DNA from: an uncultured Candidatus Saccharibacteria bacterium
Lineage (GTDB): Bacteria; Patescibacteriota; Saccharimonadia; Saccharimonadales; Saccharimonadaceae
NCBI GenBank assembly: GCA_946537195.1
Contig: CAMNFE010000004.1
Location: 1 to 38,860, forward strand
DNA length: 38,860 nt
Direction: 5' to 3'
In this document: positions 36,416 through 38,860 of the stretch, one piece after another
How the letters are laid out: each line of letters opens with the position of its first letter
How positions within the stretch are numbered: position 1 is the stretch's first letter
Position numbers and translations under genes: made by a program
The notes under the pieces: model-generated
Database searches by the model: none
What the model saw: the letters and a program-made list of their open reading frames with translations, nothing else
What the model was told of the DNA's origin: nothing

Positions 36416-38236
36416 TTACAATTGATGATTGCGTTGACGCTTACGCATAGTCGGGTTCAATTCCTTTTTGCGTAAACGAAGAGACTTAGGTGTAACTTCA
36501 AGAAGCTCATCTTCCATCAAAAAGTCCAAGCACTGCTCAAGAGATAGCTGCGTATAAGGCGTAAGCTGAATCGCACCATCCGAAGCGTGCGTACGCATAT
36601 TTGTAAGCTGCTTTTCGCGACACACATTAATGTCTAGCTCGTCTTTCTTCGACAAACCAACAATCATCCCCATATAAACATCAACCTGAGGTGGAATATA
36701 GAGAATTCCACGTGCCTGCGCTGCGTCTAGCGCATAAGCCGTACTTTGGCCAGCTTCAGAGGCCACCAAAGCACCATTACGTTCTTGACGGTAATGTGAA
36801 GTAGCCGGCTGGTATCCCTTTGGCAAGGTGTTCATAATTGCCGTACCTTTTGTTTCGGTCAAAAGATTATTGCGAAGACCAATCAAGGCTGCAGTCGTAA
36901 TGACGTAACGGAAGCGCGTGCTACCAGTCGTGGTCATTTCTTGATCGACTAGTTCTGCCTTGCGTACGCCTAATTCTTGCGAGACCGCGCCGACAAATTC
37001 TGGCGCCACCTCAATCGTAAGCTCTTCAACCGGCTCCATCTTTACACCATCTTCGGTCTTATAGACAACTTCTGGACGACCAACTTCCATTTCATAGCCT
37101 TCGCGACGCATAGTTTCGATCAAAACCGAGAGATGCAACTCGCCACGGCCGGAAACTTTGTAACCTAAACCTTGTGGTTCTAGGCGCAAAGCAATATTGG
37201 TCTCTAATTCGCGTTTCAAACGGTCGCCAATTTGGCGTGAAGTCGTAAACTCACCTTCGCGTCCTTTAAGCGGCGAAGTATTTGGGCCAATATAAATACT
37301 AAGCGTTGGCGCTTCTAGCTCAATCGTTGGCAAAGCTTCTGGATTATCGCCAGTGGCTATCGTATCACCAATCGAAGCAGCGCCAAGACCAGCCAAGGCA
37401 ACAATATCACCCGCAATCGCCTCGGTGGTTTCTTCACGCCCCAAGCCACGATAGGTATACAAGCTATCAATCTTCCCCTTTACAACCGAACCGTCCGTCT
37501 TCATGATCGAAACAGACTCATTTTTCTTTAATTTTCCACGGAAAATCTTACCGATTGCATATTTACCGAGATAACTATCCGCAGCTAATGCGGCCACTAA
37601 AAGCTGTGCGCCTTTTGAATCATCAACGTCTACTCGCGGTTCTGGAATTTCATTAATAATAGCGTCAAATATCACATGTAAATCATCTTCAAGATCCGGA
37701 GTTCTACCTGCGCGGCCATCACGCGCAATTGCATAATAAGTTGGATATTTTAGTTGTTCTTCGTTCGTGGCTAATTCCAAGAAAAGATCAGCAATTTCGT
37801 CTTCTACTACACCTAAACGTGCCGCAGGCTTATCAATCTTATTGATTACCACAATCGGCGTTAGAGACAATTCTAGGGCTTTTTGAAGCACAAATTTCGT
37901 CTGTGGCATTGGCCCCTCTTGTGCATCTACAATCAAAAGCACGCCATCTGCCATATTAAGAGTACGCTCTACCTCACCAGAAAAGTCTGCGTGCCCTGGC
38001 GTATCGATAATATTAATCTTATACCCATCATAAAAAACCGCAGTTTGTTTTGCAGTAATCGTAATACCGCGCTCATGCTCCTGATCGCCAGAATCCATAA
38101 TAAGAGTCTGCCCCATCTCAGCCTGATTTTCGCGAAAAGTATTGCTTTGCTTCAAAAGAGCATCCACCAAAGTGGTTTTACCATGATCTACGTGGGCGAT
38201 AATCGCCACATTGCGAATTTTGCTCTTATCTTTCAT
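36416..38236 (-). CDS. typA: Ribosome-associated GTPase TypA/BipA
   Basis: 606 aa from the ATG at 38236, chosen because GTGAGGA lies 8 nt upstream and the family N-terminus begins there; the frame stays open 49 codons further with no family match. TypA is an EF-G-like GTPase that helps 50S assembly and translation under stress. G motifs: [14 protein letters not shown] (~14-27), [21 protein letters not shown] (~76), NKIDKP (~130). The EF-G-like domain II, III and V segments follow, and the TypA-specific C-terminal domain ends in a basic tail (RKRQRNHQL). Ordinary length for the family. Confidence 0.96.
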   Translation of the reverse strand: MKDKSKIRNVAIIAHVDHGKTTLVDALLKQSNTFRENQAEMGQTLIMDSGDQEHERGITITAKQTAVFYDGYKINIIDTPGHADFSGEVERTLNMADGVLLIVDAQEGPMPQTKFVLQKALELSLTPIVVINKIDKPAARLGVVEDEIADLFLELATNEEQLKYPTYYAIARDGRAGRTPDLEDDLHVIFDAIINEIPEPRVDVDDSKGAQLLVAALAADSYLGKYAIGKIFRGKLKKNESVSIMKTDGSVVKGKIDSLYTYRGLGREETTEAIAGDIVALAGLGAASIGDTIATGDNPEALPTIELEAPTLSIYIGPNTSPLKGREGEFTTSRQIGDRLKRELETNIALRLEPQGLGYKVSGRGELHLSVLIETMRREGYEMEVGRPEVVYKTEDGVKMEPVEELTIEVAPEFVGAVSQELGVRKAELVDQEMTTTGSTRFRYVITTAALIGLRNNLLTETKGTAIMNTLPKGYQPATSHYRQERNGALVASEAGQSTAYALDAAQARGILYIPPQVDVYMGMIVGLSKKDELDINVCREKQLTNMRTHASDGAIQLTPYTQLSLEQCLDFLMEDELLEVTPKSLRLRKKELNPTMRKRQRNHQL

Positions 38237-38361
38237 ATTATTTTCCTCACCCGTTTTCAGGTTTTCTATTGAAGACTCACTATCTCTTCTGGAATGGGTA
38301 AAATTGTCTAGATTGGTATTTTCTTTATGTCTGGCGCGGTTTTTTAGCCGAGCCATGACAG

Positions 38362-38382
38362 AAAAAAATGCCAAAATAGGCA
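38362..38382 (-). terminator. Weak terminator after tRNA-Val
   Basis: TGCC/GGCA 4-bp stem followed by seven T on the minus strand. Weak, so read-through into typA is possible. Confidence 0.45.
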
Positions 38383-38398
38383 ATTTTAGACTTCCAGA

Positions 38399-38475
38399 TG
38401 GTGGGCGGTAGAGGATTTGAACCTCTGACCTCGTCTACGTCAAAGACGCGCTCTAGCCAACTGAGCTAACCGCCC
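38399..38475 (-). tRNA. tRNA-Val (anticodon GAC), CCA encoded
   Basis: Acceptor begins GGGCGGT, D-arm TAGCTCAGTTGGCTAGAGC, anticodon stem CGTCT/AGACG with loop TTGACGT (anticodon GAC), T-arm AGAGG-TTCAAAT-CCTCT, and encoded CCA. It reads GUC/GUU valine codons. Divergent from tRNA-Lys and upstream of typA on the same strand. Confidence 0.95.
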
Positions 38476-38490
38476 ATAAAGTCTGCGTTT

Positions 38491-38519
38491 ATTTTACCAC
38501 AGTTAAGCTTCCCTCGCAA
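38491..38519 (-). promoter_or_regulatory. Promoter of tRNA-Val
   Basis: TTGCGA, 17-bp spacer, TGG-TAAAAT on the minus strand. Next to it, CAAGCG/CGCTTG (38517-38533) forms a 6-bp hairpin between the two divergent tRNA promoters. Confidence 0.7.
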
Positions 38520-38530
38520 GCGTGTTGCGC

Positions 38531-38558
38531 TTGATTTTATCTCAAATGAGAGTATAAT
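38531..38558 (+). promoter_or_regulatory. Promoter of tRNA-Lys
   Basis: TTGATT, 16-bp spacer, TATAAT, about 10 nt before the tRNA 5' end. Confidence 0.7.
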
Positions 38559-38568
38559 ACCTTGTATT

Positions 38569-38645
38569 GGGTCCGTAGCTCAGCTGGTTAGAGCACCTGC
38601 CTTTTAAGCAGGGTGTCGTGAGTTCAAGTCTCACCGGACTCACCA
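38569..38645 (+). tRNA. tRNA-Lys (anticodon TTT), CCA encoded
   Basis: Acceptor GGGTCCG/CGGACTC with one G-U, D-arm TAGCTCAGCTGGTTAGAGC, anticodon stem CCTGC/GCAGG with loop CTTTTAA (anticodon TTT), T-arm GTGAG-TTCAAGT-CTCAC, encoded CCA. The last 12 bases belong to the first copy of a 66-bp tandem repeat that follows. Confidence 0.95.
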
Positions 38646-38800
38646 TTTTTTTGGAGAAAAAATGTGAGACGGTCAGATTTGAACAATTGAAAATCGAAGC
38701 CGGACTCACCATTTTTTTGGAGAAAAAATGTGAGACGGTCAGATTTGAACAATTGAAAATCAAAGCCGGACTCACCATTTTTTTGGAGAAAAAATGTGAG
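38634..38800 (+). repeat. 66-bp tandem repeat carrying the tRNA-Lys 3' end
   Basis: Copies start at 38634, 38700 and 38766 (the last is a 35-bp partial). The two full copies differ at one base. Each begins with the final 12 nt of tRNA-Lys including CCA (CCGGACTCACCA), then a T-run/A-run hairpin (CTCAC-C-ATTTTTT with AAAAAAT-GTGAG, one bulged C), then a ~32-nt spacer. Only the first copy is joined to a complete tRNA. Confidence 0.9.
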
Positions 38801-38822
38801 GGCTTTTGCCCTCACTTTATTT
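38796..38822. terminator. Bidirectional terminator after tRNA-Lys repeat
   Basis: GTGAGGGC-TTTT-GCCCTCAC, perfect 8-bp stem with T-rich flank on plus and a T-run on minus. Its 5' arm overlaps the GTGAG that closes the last repeat hairpin, so the two structures compete. Confidence 0.85.
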
Positions 38823-38823
38823 T

Positions 38824-38860
38824 TTAATCTTCTTTTACCTCTATTACGACCGGTTTCTTC
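38824..38860 (-). CDS. C-terminal end of a gene running in from the right edge
   Basis: Only about 11 codons are visible, ending KKPVVIEVKED before a TAA. The convergent terminator directly after it supports a real gene end. The product cannot be identified. Confidence 0.4.
   Translation of the reverse strand, partial: KKPVVIEVKED

Noticed and set aside
38237-38383. 49-codon N-terminal extension of typA
   Set aside because: A Shine-Dalgarno and the family N-terminus both point to the ATG at 38236.
38542-38778. Minus-strand open frame with 22-residue repeats over the tRNA-Lys tail
   Set aside because: 66 bp is a multiple of three, so any tandem copy stays in frame; it overlaps the tRNA, has no start signal, and is explained by the DNA repeat.

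Overview
The window looks like a chromosomal segment of a small-genome Patescibacteria/CPR bacterium, most likely a Candidatus Saccharibacteria (TM7) relative. The reasons are inferential: a reduced housekeeping gene set, a sigma-region-4/HARE-HTH protein, a stand-alone VirD4-like ATPase, a DUF1704 metallopeptidase, and many genes whose ATG lies 6-7 nt after a -10 box. UGA is a stop codon here (for example it ends ftsW and mraY), so the recoded Gracilibacteria/Absconditabacteria are unlikely. No phage, transposase, CRISPR array or rRNA gene was seen.

Layout. 1-11.2 kb is mostly plus strand: a truncated secreted cysteine-peptidase-like gene plus a membrane partner, tRNA-Glu(CTC) on the minus strand, a VanZ-like protein, der, a PIN-PhoH ATPase with a hairpin leader, pth, an unidentified ~295-nt RNA, an orphan EF-Tu domain-II protein (minus), topA, a small membrane protein (minus) and the sigma-4/HARE-HTH regulator. 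11.2-14.0 kb (minus) is an operon of an adenylate-kinase-like protein, a coiled-coil protein and a YvcK-HAD fusion, divergent from a VirD4-like ATPase. 16.9-20.3 kb (minus) holds two tandem paralogous surface proteins with a sortase-like tail, each bracketed by the same inverted motif; a DegV gene follows on plus. 21.4-22.5 kb is gene-free, with four helically phased 10-bp repeats, a GC-rich hairpin and a 28-bp 11-6-11 dif-like palindrome. From there to the right end nearly everything is minus strand: an FtsQ-like protein, pgk, pyk, a ~490-nt structured RNA, tRNA-Glu(TTC), a division/cell-wall cluster (murG, ftsW, mraY, ftsI, ftsL-like, rsmH), a small membrane protein, a DUF1704 peptidase, typA and tRNA-Val(GAC). 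A divergent tRNA-Lys(TTT) is followed by a 66-bp tandem repeat carrying the tRNA 3' end.

How it fits together. rsmH, ftsL, ftsI, mraY, ftsW, murG and the FtsQ-like gene supply septal peptidoglycan synthesis; der, typA, pth, rsmH and three kinds of tRNA serve translation; pgk and pyk form a lower-glycolysis pair. Genes left of about 22 kb run mainly rightward and genes right of it leftward. If genes follow replication, forks would converge near 22 kb, which is where the dif-like site lies.

The two expression styles are the clearest global signal: operon-head genes with no leader, versus RNAs and a few mRNAs that have canonical -35/-10 promoters with 16-17 bp spacing and structured or Shine-Dalgarno leaders. 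All calls were made by reading the sequence without database searches.
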